Source: Fibrobacter sp. UWB2
GTDB lineage: Bacteria > Fibrobacterota > Fibrobacteria > Fibrobacterales > Fibrobacteraceae
NCBI RefSeq assembly: GCF_002210425.1
Contig: NZ_MWQK01000005.1
Span: 372,001-436,000, forward strand
Length of the DNA: 64,000 nucleotides
Reading direction: 5' to 3'
A model generated the notes under the pieces. It worked only from the letters and a program-made list of their open reading frames with translations. It did not search any database and was not told where the DNA came from. The position numbers and the translations under genes were made by a program. Shown one piece after another: positions 33,928 to 42,065 of the stretch; position 1 is the stretch's first letter; each line of letters opens with the position of its first letter.

Positions 33928-35451
33928 ATGATTAAAGCGCCCAATCTATTTACGGCCGCGTGTTTTGCCTTGTGCGGGATGGCATCGGCATACACAATCA
34001 CGGGAACCGTTTCTGACAACGACGGCAAGGCACTCAAAGGTGTCTCGGTTGACTTACTCAAAGAAGGCAAGAACGCCACGACAGACGACAAGGGTAAATT
34101 CACCATCCAGGAAGACGAAGTGGGCATCCATCCGGGTTTCAGAAACGCCGTCGGATTTGTCAGCGTCAACAACGGTATCCTTTCTTACTCCCAGAGCAGC
34201 ACCTCGCCCGTGCAGGTGAAGATTTACAACTCGCTCGGCCACCAGATTTTCAAAAAGACATTGCAGGGCGCAGGCACGTATGATTTAAGCAAAGGACTCA
34301 GCGCACGCGGTACTTACTTTGCACAGGTCTCTGTCGGTAACGCCAAGCAGAATTTCAAGTTTACGACGGACGACAGCTTTACAAGTTCTTTCGGCTCGCA
34401 AGCAAGCGCCCTCATGAAGGATGCCGCCAAGGACGAAGCACTCCGCTTTACATTCGAAGGCTATGACACGCTCACCGTGCCGCTCGGAACGCTCGACACA
34501 ACCGTTGACGTGAAGCTCTCGAAGACCATTCCTCCCGAACCGACGTTCAAATTCGGTTACGCCTTGAAGAACGCACCGACCCCGAGTAAGGGCTGCGGCA
34601 CCAATTCCACACTGAAGAAAGTCAAGAGCGTCGAAAACGGCGACCAGTTCCAAATCAAAGTCGGTAGCGACACCCGCGATTACTTTATCACCTTGCCGAA
34701 GAACTACGACAACAAGAAACCGCACAAGGTTCTCTTTGCACTCCACTGCTACGGTAGCCGCGGTGAAGACTTCGTGCATCACAAAGCAGACTACGACCAT
34801 CCGACTCCGTACTACGGCCAGCAAGTGCTCGACAAGAACGGCGACTACATCTTCGTTTCGCTTGACGCCATTGGCGGCCTTTGGACCAAGGGACAAGGCG
34901 ACCACGATTTCTTTGCACAGACACTCACGACTTTGAACGACAACTACTGCATTGATACGAGCCGCGTGTTCATTACAGGCTTTAGCTTTGGCGCCATGTT
35001 CAGCTACTCACTCATGCAAGACATGCAGAGCCGCGTCCGCGCTGCAGCCACCTACGCAGTCGCTGACTACAACATTTGGCTCCCCGAAGGCAACAACATG
35101 AAGAACTTGCCGATCGCCTGGATGAACGTTCACGGCAAAAACGACGGCAGATGCGATTACAACCGCGCCAAGAACAGCGCCCTCCCGAGAATCCTCAAGC
35201 GTAACGGCAAGGCCGACGCCAATGGCGACTTCACCGACGCAAGCTCCGAAAAGCCCAAGGAAGTGAGCGGCAATACCGGACACGTCTGCTACGACTTTAC
35301 GACCGTCGACGAACGCTTCCCCATCAAGTGGTGCAGCTGGCCGGGTGACCATCAGTGGACCGCTCACGACACCGGTAACATGGGCGTTGGCTGGAACTGG
35401 GAAAGCACTTGGGTTCCTGAAGAAGTCCACAAGTTCTTTGAACAGTTCTAA
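33928..35451 (+). CDS. Secreted multidomain CE1/LpqC-type esterase (copy 2)
   Basis: 507 residues from the ATG at 33928, preceded by AAAAGGAG. It has the same domain order as copy 1: signal peptide (FTAACFALCGMASA), regulatory-like domain (ITGTVSDNDGKALKGVSVDLL), internal sorting-like domain (VQVKIYNSLGHQIFKKTL) and esterase with ITGFSFGAMF, VHGKNDGRC and WPGDHQWTAHD. The internal block FRNAVG.VSVNNGILSYSQSS is nearly identical between the copies, while the catalytic domain differs more, suggesting different substrates after tandem duplication. It has its own upstream gap of 244 bases and its own terminator, so the copies are probably separate units. Confidence 0.88.
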   Translation: MIKAPNLFTAACFALCGMASAYTITGTVSDNDGKALKGVSVDLLKEGKNATTDDKGKFTIQEDEVGIHPGFRNAVGFVSVNNGILSYSQSSTSPVQVKIYNSLGHQIFKKTLQGAGTYDLSKGLSARGTYFAQVSVGNAKQNFKFTTDDSFTSSFGSQASALMKDAAKDEALRFTFEGYDTLTVPLGTLDTTVDVKLSKTIPPEPTFKFGYALKNAPTPSKGCGTNSTLKKVKSVENGDQFQIKVGSDTRDYFITLPKNYDNKKPHKVLFALHCYGSRGEDFVHHKADYDHPTPYYGQQVLDKNGDYIFVSLDAIGGLWTKGQGDHDFFAQTLTTLNDNYCIDTSRVFITGFSFGAMFSYSLMQDMQSRVRAAATYAVADYNIWLPEGNNMKNLPIAWMNVHGKNDGRCDYNRAKNSALPRILKRNGKADANGDFTDASSEKPKEVSGNTGHVCYDFTTVDERFPIKWCSWPGDHQWTAHDTGNMGVGWNWESTWVPEEVHKFFEQF

Positions 35452-35480
35452 AGATTTCCTATACACTCTCTAATGTTCAA

Positions 35481-35509
35481 GGGCTCGCCGGAAACGGCGA
35501 GCCCTTTTG
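35481..35509 (+). terminator. Terminator after esterase copy 2
   Basis: GGGCTCGCCG pairs perfectly with CGGCGAGCCC around GAAA, followed by four T. In the other direction it also lies just past the end of the convergent phosphohexomutase gene. Confidence 0.82.
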
Positions 35510-35529
35510 GTTTAATTTGTTGTTTGCGA

Positions 35530-36870
35530 CTAAATCAATTTTTCGACTTTACTACAAAGAGTCTCAGCTTCTTCAGCAGTCGGAGCTTCGGCAATCACGC
35601 GGATCACGGGTTCCGTGTTGCTGGCGCGCACATGCACCCAGGACTTTTCACTCCCGAGCCAGAGACCGTCGCGTTCATCCGTCTTCCAGCCGGCAAATTC
35701 TGCCTTGACCTTCGGGAGAATGTCAGCAACCTTCTTGTCGCCGAGTTCGAACTTTTTCTTCGGCATCACGTAAGCCGGATTTTCAGCCACGAACTTTTCC
35801 GGACCGCCGTTGTGGTGGGCCATCCAGCTAAGCACAAGTGCTGCAGCCACGAGGCTATCGCGACCGTAGTGGAGTGCCGGGAGAATCACACCGCCATTAC
35901 CTTCGCCACCGATGACGCAACCGTTTTCGATCATCTGGAGGCTAACGTTGATTTCACCGACTTTGGCGCGGCTGAATTCACAACCGTACTTGGCGGCAAC
36001 ATCTTCGTTCATGCGGCTCGTGGAGAGGTTCACGCAAACGCTACCCTTCTTCTGGGCAAGCACTTCGTCCGTTGCAATCGCGAGCGTGTATTCTTCACCG
36101 ATACTTTGTCCCAAACCATCGACGAGAGCGCAGCGGTCTGCATCCGGATCCACGGCAAAGCCAACAGCACAGCCGTTATCCTTGACAGCCTTGCGCAAAT
36201 CACCGAGGTTTTCAGGAATCGGTTCTGCTCCGCGCGGGAACGTGCCATCCGGGCTGCAATGAACGCGAACAACTTCGCAACCGAGCTGTTCCAAGAGACG
36301 CGGCACAATAAAGCTACCGGCACCATTCACAGCATCGACAGCGACCTTGAAATGCTTGGCCTTGATGGCTTCGACATCCACGAACGGAATCTTAAGCGTG
36401 CCATCGATATGAATGCCATCGGCATCCGGGGCAACTTCGTACTTGCCCATCGTGCGGTAATCTGGATAGCTGAACTGGTTAGCATCAGCGAGAGCAAAGA
36501 GCTGCTTCACATCATCCGGACCGAGGAAAAGACCCTTGTTGTTGAGGAACTTGAGAGCGTTCCATTCGAGCGGGTTATGGCTAGCGGTAATGATGATGCC
36601 CGCATCAGCCTTGAAATGCGTCGTCAAAAGTTCCACGGACGGAGTCGTCGAAAGGCCCACATCCACCACATCCACGCCAGAAAGGCGGCAAATACCAGCA
36701 ACAAACTGCACGATGGCATCACCTGTGGGGCGGCTATCGCGACCAATCACCACGCGTTTTGCCTTCGTGATTTCGAGGAATGCACGCACGTGGCTCTGCA
36801 AGATCTGCGGAGTAAGGGTATCACCAACTATTCCGCGGATACCAGAAATAGAACGCATCAGTTTAGACAT
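35530..36870 (-). CDS. Phosphoglucosamine mutase / phosphomannomutase family
   Basis: 446 residues. The four family loops are present: catalytic phosphoserine Ser97 in ITASHNP, metal loop DPDADRC, sugar-specificity loop GGEGNGGVI and phosphate-binding RASNTEPVIRV. The length and GEGNGG loop favour GlmM or an archaeal-type phosphomannomutase; the substrate cannot be fixed from sequence alone. It isomerises hexose-6-P and hexose-1-P for envelope sugar synthesis. GGAG precedes the ATG, and a cupin gene ends 21 bases upstream, so the two probably form an operon. Confidence 0.88.
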   Translation of the reverse strand: MSKLMRSISGIRGIVGDTLTPQILQSHVRAFLEITKAKRVVIGRDSRPTGDAIVQFVAGICRLSGVDVVDVGLSTTPSVELLTTHFKADAGIIITASHNPLEWNALKFLNNKGLFLGPDDVKQLFALADANQFSYPDYRTMGKYEVAPDADGIHIDGTLKIPFVDVEAIKAKHFKVAVDAVNGAGSFIVPRLLEQLGCEVVRVHCSPDGTFPRGAEPIPENLGDLRKAVKDNGCAVGFAVDPDADRCALVDGLGQSIGEEYTLAIATDEVLAQKKGSVCVNLSTSRMNEDVAAKYGCEFSRAKVGEINVSLQMIENGCVIGGEGNGGVILPALHYGRDSLVAAALVLSWMAHHNGGPEKFVAENPAYVMPKKKFELGDKKVADILPKVKAEFAGWKTDERDGLWLGSEKSWVHVRASNTEPVIRVIAEAPTAEEAETLCSKVEKLI

Positions 36871-36891
36871 ATTTTCTCCAATAAATTAAAC

Positions 36892-37224
36892 TTAGCCAAG
36901 CTCCGGGACCGTCGCATAAAAGACGAGATCTTCCGGACCTTCATTTATCAAGCTGTGGGAATGGCCCTTCGGGCAGAAATGGCACTGGCCTGCTTCGACG
37001 TATTCCACGCCGTCATCAAAAAGAACCTTGCCCTTGCCCGAGACAAAGAACATAATTTCGCTGTTGGTTTCGTGCTTGTGAAAACCGATAGATGCACCAG
37101 CTTCGAGCGTGCCGTGCATAATGCGCGTCGTGCCGTCGAAATACATCTTGGCCTTGTATTCTTTTTCGCCACCCTTAAAATTCGGGAGAACAGTCGTCTC
37201 CATGCCTTTTAAATCAATAATCAT
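36892..37224 (-). CDS. Small single-domain cupin protein
   Basis: 110 residues. Cupin motif 1 is present as GASIGFHKHETNSEIMFFVSGKG and motif 2 as QCHFCPKGHSHSLINEG, giving His/Glu metal ligands. It may be a sugar isomerase-like or binding protein; the neighbouring phosphohexomutase suggests sugar metabolism, but this is inferred. An AGAGGT site precedes the start. Confidence 0.85.
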   Translation of the reverse strand: MIIDLKGMETTVLPNFKGGEKEYKAKMYFDGTTRIMHGTLEAGASIGFHKHETNSEIMFFVSGKGKVLFDDGVEYVEAGQCHFCPKGHSHSLINEGPEDLVFYATVPELG

Positions 37225-37285
37225 TATGACCTCTTTGAACGAGGAAATAATAGAATTTTAGGGAAAGAGAGCCAACCATGCGGGT

Positions 37286-38056
37286 CTAAACGTTGCGGCG
37301 ATATCCGCTCAAAGCAAGGAAAATAATGGCCGGAACGTAGAAGAGCCAAATAAAGTTATTCGACACAACCGCCAAGATTTCACGGGTCGAATGGTCCGCC
37401 CCCGTAAGGAGCGAAATTCCCGTGAGTGCATCGCAGCACGTAAAGAAAATCATCCCGAACATGATGAGGAACGCATTTTTCTCCGGGAAAAAGCCTAGCG
37501 TTGTCGCTCTGCACGCCATATAGAGCGAGCACAAAAGCGTAGGCGCGTACGCGAGAACCGCCATGAGCATTACAGATTCAAGGACCTTGAAATATGCAAG
37601 GAAAAGCATCGCAACTACAGCCGCAAGCGGGATACAGTAAATCCATGGGAACGACCAGTCCGTATTCTTTGTACGCGAATGTCGATAAATTAAAATCATC
37701 TGCGCCATGAAGAAAAAGCCGATGCCAAGCGTGATAAAATTTTCTCGAGTTTCAGGCGTGCCAAAATAATTGTACAGGATTTTAAAACAAAAGTCGGCAC
37801 AAAGAATCATCAAGAAACTCATCTGCAAAAAGAAGCGGTCGCGCCTAGTGACTGAACGTCTGCCAATCATAAACGCAAGTAGCGTTGCAATAAAGGTTAC
37901 AATAAACTTTGTGATGTTCTGAAAATCGCTGGTAGAATCTAGACACGACTGAACAGCACCGCACTGATGCAGCACATACCAGTCACGCACAAAGAATGAC
38001 ACAAAAAGGATTGCAACAAAGGCAATCAAAGATGAAACCAGCTTCGAATACACCAT
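37286..38056 (-). CDS. Polytopic membrane protein, possibly YhhN/TMEM86-like
   Basis: 256 residues with about eight hydrophobic segments. Charged residues in the pattern of the YhhN (lysoplasmalogenase-like) family, such as ILCADFCFKIL and FFTCCDALTGIS, suggest that family, but the match is weak and I do not insist on it. It has no operon partner. A TATATT box lies seven bases before the ATG with no Shine-Dalgarno. Confidence 0.6.
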   Translation of the reverse strand: MVYSKLVSSLIAFVAILFVSFFVRDWYVLHQCGAVQSCLDSTSDFQNITKFIVTFIATLLAFMIGRRSVTRRDRFFLQMSFLMILCADFCFKILYNYFGTPETRENFITLGIGFFFMAQMILIYRHSRTKNTDWSFPWIYCIPLAAVVAMLFLAYFKVLESVMLMAVLAYAPTLLCSLYMACRATTLGFFPEKNAFLIMFGMIFFTCCDALTGISLLTGADHSTREILAVVSNNFIWLFYVPAIIFLALSGYRRNV

Positions 38057-38139
38057 GTGTATAAATATAAAGCGGTCGTAAGCAAAAAGTAAAGAAAAGT
38101 TTAAAAATTTTCTTGTATGTGACGATGAACAAATTTCAT

Positions 38140-38219
38140 TTTGTCATGCCCGCGAATGCGGGCATCACCATCTCGATATAAAAAAGGAGATGCCCTGTCG
38201 GAGCAGGGCATGACATTTT
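38140..38219. repeat. Two facing hairpin elements (TGTCATGCCCGC..GCGGGCAT and GATGCCC..GGGCATGACA)
   Basis: A left-facing and a right-facing copy of the same element, separated by about 20 bases. The whole 80-base stretch can fold into two hairpins and has ATGACA/TGTCAT at its outer ends. Confidence 0.6.
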
Positions 38220-38230
38220 GATTTCAGAAA

Positions 38231-38268
38231 TATTCTAAGTTCTAAGATCTAAATTCTAAGTTCTAACT
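38231..38268. repeat. Degenerate TTCTAAGTTCTAAGATCTAA tract
   Basis: About four imperfect copies of TTCTAAG/TTCTAAA just before the stop codon of the transporter gene. It matches the AGAACTTAGAACTTAG tract at 40.6 kb in reverse complement. Confidence 0.55.
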
Positions 38269-39168
38269 ATCTTTTTTCGGCTTGATTTTTGCGGTCATGT
38301 AACTGAGCACGAGGTTCTGCCATACAACGTAGCAAGTCGGGGCGAGCGCCACCACCGGGCCCGCGTAAAGGCTAGAAACCCAGATGACAAGCGTCGTATT
38401 CTTTTGCCCCATGCTCTGCGAGCCTTCAATCGGACGGCGACCGCGTTCGCAAACCCATCCAAGCCAAAACTGCAAAAGACAAAGCACAAGCGAAACCGCA
38501 GCCATCAGCGGGAGCTTTCCGCTATTCCACAAGTCGGCAAAGCCCATCTCGCGAATATCGAAGCTTGCCTTGGACAAAATAATGAACACCGAAAACGTCC
38601 ATACGAACATCGTGTACTTCTGGTATTTCGCGGCACGGTCAGCAAGTTCCGGATAAAAGTTACGGAGCCCAAACGCAAACGCCAGCGGAATGCTGATAAT
38701 CGGCTGGATCGTATTGAAAATTTTCATCGCGATTTCAGAGAGGTCCGCCTCGGCGCCCGTCAAATAGCCAAAGATCACCGGAATGCTAAAGCACGCAATC
38801 AGGTTACCGCTGAGGAAAATCTTGAGTGCCAAGGAAGCACTGCCACCAAGCATTTTTGCCATTGCAGGTGCCGCATTCGCAGGCGGGCAAAGCGCAATAA
38901 TCGCACCGCCCAAAAGTACTTCACGCGGCAAGTGGAAAAGTTCCACAACGCCCCAGAGGGCAGCGATAATCACGAGACTTGCGATAAACGCGCGGGCTTC
39001 AATCTTGAACGTGTAACCATGCGTCTGCGGCGGAATTTTCGTCACGAACGTAAGGAACATCATAATGCCGATAGTGAACGGCAAGAGCGGCGACAGAAAG
39101 TGCGCCTGAGGAATGAGGATGCCGGCGAGAATGGCGACCGGCATGAGAATAGCGCGTAAATTACCCAT
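38263..39168 (-). CDS. Bile acid:Na+ symporter (BASS/SBF-like) family transporter
   Basis: 301 residues from the ATG at 39168; the reading frame is open 53 codons further but runs through an interspersed hairpin, so that part is not coding. About nine to ten helices. Family features are TIGIMMFLTFVTKIPP, LLGGAIIALCPPANAAPAMAKMLGGSASLAL and SIPLAFAFGLRNF. Such proteins import organic anions with sodium, for example bile acids, pantoate or ketoacids; the substrate is unknown. GGAAATAAG lies upstream. It appears to be a single-gene unit. Confidence 0.82.
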   Translation of the reverse strand: MGNLRAILMPVAILAGILIPQAHFLSPLLPFTIGIMMFLTFVTKIPPQTHGYTFKIEARAFIASLVIIAALWGVVELFHLPREVLLGGAIIALCPPANAAPAMAKMLGGSASLALKIFLSGNLIACFSIPVIFGYLTGAEADLSEIAMKIFNTIQPIISIPLAFAFGLRNFYPELADRAAKYQKYTMFVWTFSVFIILSKASFDIREMGFADLWNSGKLPLMAAVSLVLCLLQFWLGWVCERGRRPIEGSQSMGQKNTTLVIWVSSLYAGPVVALAPTCYVVWQNLVLSYMTAKIKPKKDS

Positions 39169-39218
39169 AGTCTTATTTCCGAGACCAAAGGTAGTAAATT
39201 GAGTATGGACTTGGCTAG

Positions 39219-39252
39219 GAAAAAGGAGATGCCCCATCGGAGTGGGGCATGA
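39219..39252. repeat. Interspersed hairpin element
   Basis: GATGCCCCATCGGAGTGGGGCATGACA: perfect seven-pair stem and the ATGACA tail. A further GCCGGAACTGCGTCCGGCATGACA copy lies at 39298-39323. Confidence 0.65.
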
Positions 39253-39297
39253 CAGGGAACAAACGCCGGGGTGACGAATGCAAAGGAAATGTGGCAA

Positions 39298-39323
39298 TGC
39301 CGGAACTGCGTCCGGCATGACAT
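39298..39323. repeat. Interspersed hairpin element
   Basis: ATGCCGGA pairs with TCCGGCAT and is followed by GACAT. It sits just downstream of the lysA stop codon and may act as its transcript end. Confidence 0.55.
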
Positions 39324-39330
39324 CCAACGC

Positions 39331-40590
39331 TTACAATTCAATAATGCGATCGTTTTGCAGCAATTGTTCGAAAGTTTGGCGTTCACGAACGAGCTTGATT
39401 TCACCCTTCGTGTACATCGTTTCGGCAGCGTAGCGACGGCTGTTGTAGTTGCTGCTCATGGCGGCACCGTAAGCACCGGCATCATGGAGAATCAGCAAAT
39501 CACCAACCTGAGCCTTCGGGAGCTTGCGAGTCACGACAAAGCCACCTTCTTCCTGCGTGAACACGTCACCGGATTCGCAAAGCGGGCCTGCGACAACAGC
39601 GTCAACAGTTTCGTTCAGTTCACGACCGTCACGGGCAACCACAGAAATAGCATGGTAGCTACCGTAGAAGCTCGGGCGAACGAGATCGGTAAAGCCAGCG
39701 TCGAGCAAGTAGAACAAATTATTTCCCTGCTTCTTCACGGCACGAATTTCCGCAACGAGGTAGCCGCTTTCTGCAACAAGGTAACGGCCCGGTTCCACTT
39801 CGAGATGGACATCATGACCAATGCTCTGCTGGATACGCTTGCGGGCGTTATCCCACAAATCATAGTAAGCCTTCACGTCAATGCGGTTGCCCTTTTCTTC
39901 TTCGTGATACGGAATCGGGAGGCCACCACCAGCGCTAATCGTGCGGAGGTGAGAACCGAGGTGACGGCTAGCGTCCACCATGGCATCGCAAACCTGGGCC
40001 AAGTGTTCAAAATCCGTGCCGGAACCGATGTGCATGTGCAAACCGGTAATCCACATGCCGTTGCTCTGGGCGAGCTTGATGCAGTCCTTAATCTGTTCGT
40101 GCCAAATGCCGTGCTTGGAAAGGTCGCCACCGGTATTCGTCTTGCGGGAGTGACCATGGCCAAAGCCCGGATTCACGCGGATGGTGAGTTCAGACTTCAC
40201 GCCAAAATCAGCGAGCTGCTGAATCATGTCCGGAGAGCCCACGTTCACGGCGATGTCGTACTTCTTCACGAGTTCGAGAGCATCGCGGTCGAAGATATCG
40301 GCAGTGTAGACAATTTCAGGAACCTTGCCCTTCTGCTGTCCACCCTTGAAGCCGGCCTTGAGGGCGCGCACAATTTCACCAGCGGAGACGGCGTCGACAA
40401 CGCAGCCAAGCTTGCGGATGAGCGAAACCACAGAGAGGTTCGGGCATGCCTTTTGGGCAAAGCGCACAGTGTCAAAAACCTGCACGTCCTTTACAGCACG
40501 TTCAATCGTCGCACGGTCATAAATCCAAAGCGGGGTGCCGTATTCACTGGCCGCTTTCAAAAGCACTGAATCAGGGATGGAATATTTCAT
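39331..40590 (-). CDS. lysA: Diaminopimelate decarboxylase
   Basis: 419 residues of the PLP-dependent fold III family. The PLP Lys47 lies in VRFAQKACPN (usual form YAxKAN), with HMHIGSGT, the Gly-rich SAGGGLPIPYHEEEKGNRID, EPGRYLVAESG and the active-site Cys of the opposite subunit in LCESGDVF, plus DAGAYGAAMSSNYN. It makes lysine from meso-diaminopimelate; ornithine/arginine decarboxylases share the fold but the ESGD motif favours LysA. A TAAATT box is nine bases before the ATG with no Shine-Dalgarno. Confidence 0.9.
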   Translation of the reverse strand: MKYSIPDSVLLKAASEYGTPLWIYDRATIERAVKDVQVFDTVRFAQKACPNLSVVSLIRKLGCVVDAVSAGEIVRALKAGFKGGQQKGKVPEIVYTADIFDRDALELVKKYDIAVNVGSPDMIQQLADFGVKSELTIRVNPGFGHGHSRKTNTGGDLSKHGIWHEQIKDCIKLAQSNGMWITGLHMHIGSGTDFEHLAQVCDAMVDASRHLGSHLRTISAGGGLPIPYHEEEKGNRIDVKAYYDLWDNARKRIQQSIGHDVHLEVEPGRYLVAESGYLVAEIRAVKKQGNNLFYLLDAGFTDLVRPSFYGSYHAISVVARDGRELNETVDAVVAGPLCESGDVFTQEEGGFVVTRKLPKAQVGDLLILHDAGAYGAAMSSNYNSRRYAAETMYTKGEIKLVRERQTFEQLLQNDRIIEL

Positions 40591-40613
40591 ACGGGGGCAA
40601 ATTTAGAAAAATA

Positions 40614-40650
40614 GAACTTAGAACTTAGAACTTAGAATTTAGAATTATAA
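40614..40650. repeat. Degenerate AGAACTTAG tandem tract
   Basis: Three near-perfect AGAACTTAG units followed by AGAATTTAG and AGAATTAT. The reverse complement of the tract at 38.2 kb. Confidence 0.6.
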
Positions 40651-40692
40651 CAATATTTTCGTTTTTCACTAGTTTACTATTTTACACAAAAT

Positions 40693-40723
40693 GAAAAAAA
40701 CGCCGAGCTATTTTGCCCGGCGC
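40693..40723 (-). terminator. Terminator of the H1-like/CBM48 gene
   Basis: On the minus strand CGCCGGGC pairs with GCTCGGCG (one mismatch) around a seven-base loop, followed by seven T. Confidence 0.75.
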
Positions 40724-40750
40724 ATTTTCAATATTTTTCAATCAGAGCAA

Positions 40751-41218
40751 TTATACGTGCTTGATCTTATTGTCGCCTGCGTCCCAGTTCACACCGTCAC
40801 AGACAAACTTGTATTCGTAGTCGCCCGGAACAAGGGAAATCTTTGCAACCCAAAGACCCGTCTTCTTGTCCTTCTTGAGCATGTCGGCATCGACAGTCCA
40901 GTTGTTGAACGTACCAGCAACAGAGACGGTTGTTGCAAGCGGGCAGTCGGCAACGAATTCGACAGCGACCTTCTTCGGAGCGGTAGCCTTCGGAGCCTTT
41001 GCTGCAGCCTTCTTTGCCGGAGCCTTGGCGACCTTCACTTCAGCTTTCGGGGCTTCGACTTTTGCAGCCTTAGCCGGCTTTTCTGCCTTCGGAGCGGCCT
41101 TCTTGGCAGGAGCCTTCACGGTTTTTGCGGCGGATTTTTCTGCAGCGGGTTTTGCCGCAGCCTTCGTCGCAACTTTCTTTACGGGTTTTGCAACCACAGT
41201 TTTAGAATTCTTGGACAT
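40751..41218 (-). CDS. Histone H1-like Lys/Ala/Pro-rich tail fused to a CBM48 (glycogen-binding) domain
   Basis: 155 residues, cytoplasmic. Residues 1-83 are almost only Lys, Ala, Pro, Val and Thr in KAPAKKAA-type repeats like histone H1 or bacterial Hc1/AlgP tails. Residues 84-155 form a CBM48/AMPK-beta-type domain (VSVAGTFNNWTVDADML, GLWVAKISLVPGDYEYKFVCDG, WDAGDN) that binds alpha-glucans. The AGGAG-like site GGAG precedes the ATG. It could tether glycogen to nucleic acid or to acidic partners; there is no known precedent that I can name with confidence. Fibrobacter is known to store glycogen. Confidence 0.85.
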   Translation of the reverse strand: MSKNSKTVVAKPVKKVATKAAAKPAAEKSAAKTVKAPAKKAAPKAEKPAKAAKVEAPKAEVKVAKAPAKKAAAKAPKATAPKKVAVEFVADCPLATTVSVAGTFNNWTVDADMLKKDKKTGLWVAKISLVPGDYEYKFVCDGVNWDAGDNKIKHV

Positions 41219-41275
41219 AATAATCTCCTCTTATTTCTTAGTGTCCTAAATTTAGTAAAAAAATTTTTATTTTGC

Positions 41276-41281
41276 TATATT
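41276..41281 (+). promoter_or_regulatory. -10 like box six bases before rpe
   Basis: TATATT, then six bases, then the ATG at 41288. The same TATATTTG sequence is found in the tRNA-Val promoter. No Shine-Dalgarno is present. Confidence 0.5.
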
Positions 41282-41287
41282 TGAAAT

Positions 41288-41935
41288 ATGCTTAAACAAA
41301 TCATCGCTCCAAGCGTCTTGAACGCAAACTTCCTCGAACTCGGCAATGGTCTCAAGGCCATTGAAAACGGAGGCGCAGGCCTCGTTCATTTGGACATCAT
41401 GGATGGGCACTTTGTCCCAAACATCAGCTTTGGCCCGGGCATTTCTGCCTGTGTCAAGAAGGGCACCAAGCTCCCGCTCGATTGTCATTTGATGATTGAA
41501 AATCCGGAAAACTACGTAGGTGAATTTGCTAAAGCAGGCGCAAGCATCATCAGCGTGCACGCCGAAACCACAAACCACCTCGACCGCTTGCTGCACCAGA
41601 TTGCAGAACTCGGCGTCAAGCCCGCAGTCGCAATCAACCCGGCTACCCCACTCGAAAGCATCAAGTATGTGCTCGACATCGTGGACATGGTCTTGATTAT
41701 GTCCGTGAACCCGGGATTCGGCGGCCAGAGCCTGATTCCCTACTGCCTCGACAAGATTCGTGAACTCCGCGCACTCAAGCCGGAACTCAACATCCAGATT
41801 GATGGTGGCGTAAAGCTCGACAACATCCTAGCCTGCAAGGAAGCGGGCGCAAACATCTTCGTCGTCGGTAGCGCTATCTTTGGCAAGCCTGATCCAGAAG
41901 CCGTCTGCCGTGAATTTGTGAATTTAGTTAAATAA
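41288..41935 (+). CDS. rpe: Ribulose-phosphate 3-epimerase
   Basis: 215 residues, typical length. Metal and catalytic residues are visible: SVLNANFLELG, LDIMDGHFVPNISFGP (Asp and His), CHLMIENP, SVHAET, SVNPGFGGQ and IDGGVKLDN. It interconverts ribulose-5-P and xylulose-5-P in the pentose phosphate pathway. It stands alone with its own terminator. Confidence 0.94.
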   Translation: MLKQIIAPSVLNANFLELGNGLKAIENGGAGLVHLDIMDGHFVPNISFGPGISACVKKGTKLPLDCHLMIENPENYVGEFAKAGASIISVHAETTNHLDRLLHQIAELGVKPAVAINPATPLESIKYVLDIVDMVLIMSVNPGFGGQSLIPYCLDKIRELRALKPELNIQIDGGVKLDNILACKEAGANIFVVGSAIFGKPDPEAVCREFVNLVK

Positions 41936-41956
41936 ACTCGCGAATCAAAAGCAAAA

Positions 41957-41984
41957 AAGGTCCCGCAAGGGACCTCTTTTTTTA
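41957..41984. terminator. Bidirectional terminator between rpe and a tiny minus-strand ORF
   Basis: GGTCCC and GGGACC pair around GCAA, with TCTTTTTTT on the right and, on the minus strand, TTTTTT on the other side. Confidence 0.85.
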
Positions 41985-42065
41985 CATCGGCGTCGATGCT
42001 GCAGAAGCAAAGAGGGCCGACACAAAAATTATAGAGACAACAATAAGAAAATACCAGTTTTGCAT
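41982..42065 (-). CDS. Possible 27-residue single-span membrane peptide
   Basis: The frame encodes MQNWYFLIVVSIIFV followed by SALFASAASTPM, one hydrophobic helix with a small-residue tail that also looks like a signal peptide. Its stop codon lies exactly at the T-run of a terminator that works in its direction. No Shine-Dalgarno is present. It may be a real small protein, or chance. Confidence 0.3.
   Translation of the reverse strand: MQNWYFLIVVSIIFVSALFASAASTPM

Noticed and set aside
35473-37212. A 579-codon plus-strand frame opposite the phosphohexomutase and cupin genes.
   Set aside because: Spans two real genes on the other strand with intact active-site motifs, so it is a shadow frame.
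38263-39327. Longer version of the transporter starting at 39327.
   Set aside because: The extra 53 codons run through an interspersed hairpin element and have no hydrophobic or family character; the ATG at 39168 matches the family start.
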